From the NCBI GenBank assembly GCA_016872355.1, contig VGZY01000006.1, forward strand, positions 19,055 through 83,054: a stretch of DNA of 64,000 nucleotides, written 5' to 3'. The notes under the pieces were generated by a model. The model was not told the DNA's origin, ran no database searches, and was given only the letters and a program-made list of their open reading frames with translations. Both the position numbers and the translations under genes were made by a program. Below, piece by piece: positions 62,416 through 64,000 of the stretch (its first letter is position 1; each line of letters begins with the position of its first letter). The DNA comes from SAR202 cluster bacterium (GTDB taxonomy: Bacteria > Chloroflexota > Dehalococcoidia > Lucifugimonadales > VGZY01).

Positions 62416-62555
62416 AGCGCGGGGGATTCCATTTAAGGCAACGCGCCGACAGGGGCGGGGCCGTCCGGTCTGACGGGCAGTCCCCGATTAACAGATGCGG
62501 CGGCGGGGCAATTTCGGTGTATCATGTACGCGCTTGAGCAATCGAAGGTATACAC

Positions 62556-63881
62556 ATGGCAGAACAGCTAGCAATTCTGGGCGGCAAGCTGGCGATCACA
62601 CTCGACCACAAGGACTTCTCCCAGTGGCCCATCTATGGCGAAGAGGAGGTTGAGGTCGTCTCGAAGCTGATTCGCGAGGACAAGCTCTCCAGTTCGCACC
62701 CCGACCCCGAAGGGCCGATAGTAAAGCTTGAGCAGGCGATCATGAAGCGGTGGGGCGTCAAGCACGCGCTCGCCCACTCCAGCGGCACAGCCGCTCTCAG
62801 GGCGGCCCTCTTCGGCGTCGGCGTCCTCCCGGGCGACGAGGTCATCGTGCAATCCGCCGTGCATCCTTTCAACTGCCTGCCTATCATCGGCTGCGATGCC
62901 GTGCCTGTATTTGCCGACATCGAGCCCAATGGCCTGACGCTCGACCCGAAGGACGTTGAGCGCAAGATAACGCCGCGCACGAAAGCGATCATGGTCGTGC
63001 ACTGGCACGGCATGCCGGCGGACATGGACGCCATAATGGCCATCGCCAGGAAGCACAATCTCAAGGTTGTCGAGGACAACTGCGTATCGCAGGGCACCAC
63101 GCATCGCGGCCGCATGTGCGGCACCATCGGCGACGCGGGCGCAATCAGCCTGCAGGACGGCAAGCTCACCTCCGCCGGCGAGGGCGGCGTTTTCATGACG
63201 AACGACGACGAGGTCTATATGAGGGCCGCGAGCCTGGGGCACTACGAGCGCCTGCGCGAGTTCGACTACCCCAAGTGGCAGGGCGTGTCGGGGTTCAGCT
63301 TCGGCGAGAAGTACAGGATCGCGACGATCACCGCCGCGATTGGCGTCGTCCAGATGAAGTACTGGAGCGAAAGGTTCGAAGTCCGGCGCGAGAACGGGCG
63401 CAAGCTGGGCCGCGCCATCTCCGAGATAAACGGCTTCTCTGCCCCGCCTGTCCCTGACTATGTGGAGTCTCCCTATGACCGCGGGAACATCGTTTTCGAC
63501 CCGAAGAAGCTCGGCGGAATCACGCGTGAAAAGCTCATCAAGGCGCTTCAAGCCGAGGGTGCCAAGGTATCCTCACCCGCCCGCAAGGACACGCGCATCC
63601 CGCACACCAACCTGGTCCGCGCGCTGCACATGCACCCCGTGTTCGCCGGAAATGAGCACGGCACCGGCGACATCCTGTGGGAGGTCCTTGGTACGCCGGA
63701 GAAGGACAGGCCCAAGTACGGCAAGGGCACGCTGCCAGTGACCGAGGACATGGAGCTGCCGTACAACACGGTCCACCTCCCTATCATGACCAAGCCTGCC
63801 GATCCGCTTATAGCCCAGTACGAGAAGGCCTTCGACAAGGTGGCCATGAACGCGAAGGATCTGGCGAAGGCGAGCATCTAA
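62556..63881 (+). CDS. DegT/DnrJ/EryC1/StrS family aminotransferase
   Basis: A 441-residue PLP enzyme. The cofactor pocket is formed by HSSGTAALRAALFG, VVEDNCVSQGTTH (Asp for the pyridine N) and LQDGKLTSAGEGG, with Lys203 as the Schiff base. Family members make amino sugars from keto sugars or dehydrate sugar nucleotides. The product is longer than usual (about 400). No nucleotide-sugar genes are adjacent, so the substrate is unknown; the sulfatase and Gfo/Idh/MocA neighbours suggest a sugar or cyclitol. The remaining 119 bases to the window end show no gene. Confidence 0.92.
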   Translation: MAEQLAILGGKLAITLDHKDFSQWPIYGEEEVEVVSKLIREDKLSSSHPDPEGPIVKLEQAIMKRWGVKHALAHSSGTAALRAALFGVGVLPGDEVIVQSAVHPFNCLPIIGCDAVPVFADIEPNGLTLDPKDVERKITPRTKAIMVVHWHGMPADMDAIMAIARKHNLKVVEDNCVSQGTTHRGRMCGTIGDAGAISLQDGKLTSAGEGGVFMTNDDEVYMRAASLGHYERLREFDYPKWQGVSGFSFGEKYRIATITAAIGVVQMKYWSERFEVRRENGRKLGRAISEINGFSAPPVPDYVESPYDRGNIVFDPKKLGGITREKLIKALQAEGAKVSSPARKDTRIPHTNLVRALHMHPVFAGNEHGTGDILWEVLGTPEKDRPKYGKGTLPVTEDMELPYNTVHLPIMTKPADPLIAQYEKAFDKVAMNAKDLAKASI

Positions 63882-64000
63882 CGGCCAGGCCCACTGTCAT
63901 TTCGGGCATATTTGCAGAAAATGTGTGATCAGCGTGGTACAAGGTAAAAGTACCAAGTGAAATACTGATAGCGATTGTTCGTGCTCAGTCCCCTGTGCTG

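Overview
This 64 kb window is GC-rich bacterial DNA with densely packed genes on both strands. No rRNA, CRISPR array, complete prophage or replication origin is visible; one tRNA (Leu, anticodon UAA) is present. The gene repertoire points to an uncultivated Chloroflexota lineage of the SAR202/Dehalococcoidia type: paralogous Gfo/Idh/MocA oxidoreductases, tandem sulfatases, repeated GHL10-like TIM-barrel proteins, an N-acyl-D-amino-acid deacylase, a DapA-like aldolase and an acetoacetyl-CoA synthetase. This placement is inferred from gene content, not from a phylogenetic marker.

Layout. 0-6 kb: a cupredoxin-like protein cut by the window edge, then a large animal-type alpha-2-macroglobulin lipoprotein. 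6-14 kb: EamA transporter, two GHL10-like proteins, a 30-residue zinc-ribbon protein, DapA-like lyase, D-aminoacylase and a zinc-ribbon protein. 14-16 kb: a visibly more AT-rich patch with an InsA-like zinc-finger/HTH gene and a metzincin protease plus partner. 16-24 kb: acetoacetyl-CoA synthetase, OsmC, two thioredoxin-fold proteins, an unknown protein, an MFS transporter, YajQ, an SRPBCC protein and tRNA-Leu. 24-33 kb: an HTH/C2H2-finger/PilM-like fusion, then a copper-themed membrane cluster (His-rich protein, YtkA/FixH-like proteins, a CopC-CopD-cytochrome c fusion and a polytopic protein with a six-cysteine loop). 33-42 kb: OpuAC-like lipoprotein, the pnt transhydrogenase operon, GyrI-like protein, OtsA, threonine dehydrogenase, MgtC, cysteine synthase and UspA. 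42-46 kb: a NatAB-type ABC exporter. 46-64 kb: a catabolic region with the third GHL10-like protein, an SDR, three Gfo/Idh/MocA enzymes, an esterase-like gene, a TPR lipoprotein, two sulfatases, a beta-propeller protein, a DegT aminotransferase and two toxin-antitoxin-like modules.

Three features stand out. (1) A dispersed structured element of about 180-200 bp occurs three times (around 5.8, 18.8 and 62.3 kb), always upstream of and co-oriented with a gene. Each copy has two half-units 56-57 nt apart and two hairpins whose stems show compensatory base changes. It may be an undescribed structured RNA or a mobile repeat. (2) All three GHL10-like genes and the metzincin gene are open except for one in-frame stop each (TGA, TAG, TGA, TGA). 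In one case the stop replaces a tryptophan that both paralogues in the window keep. Ordinary TGA stops elsewhere exclude a global code change, so these are recent nonsense mutations, sequence errors or readthrough sites. (3) The copper cluster has an unusual domain content and what looks like a leaderless promoter.
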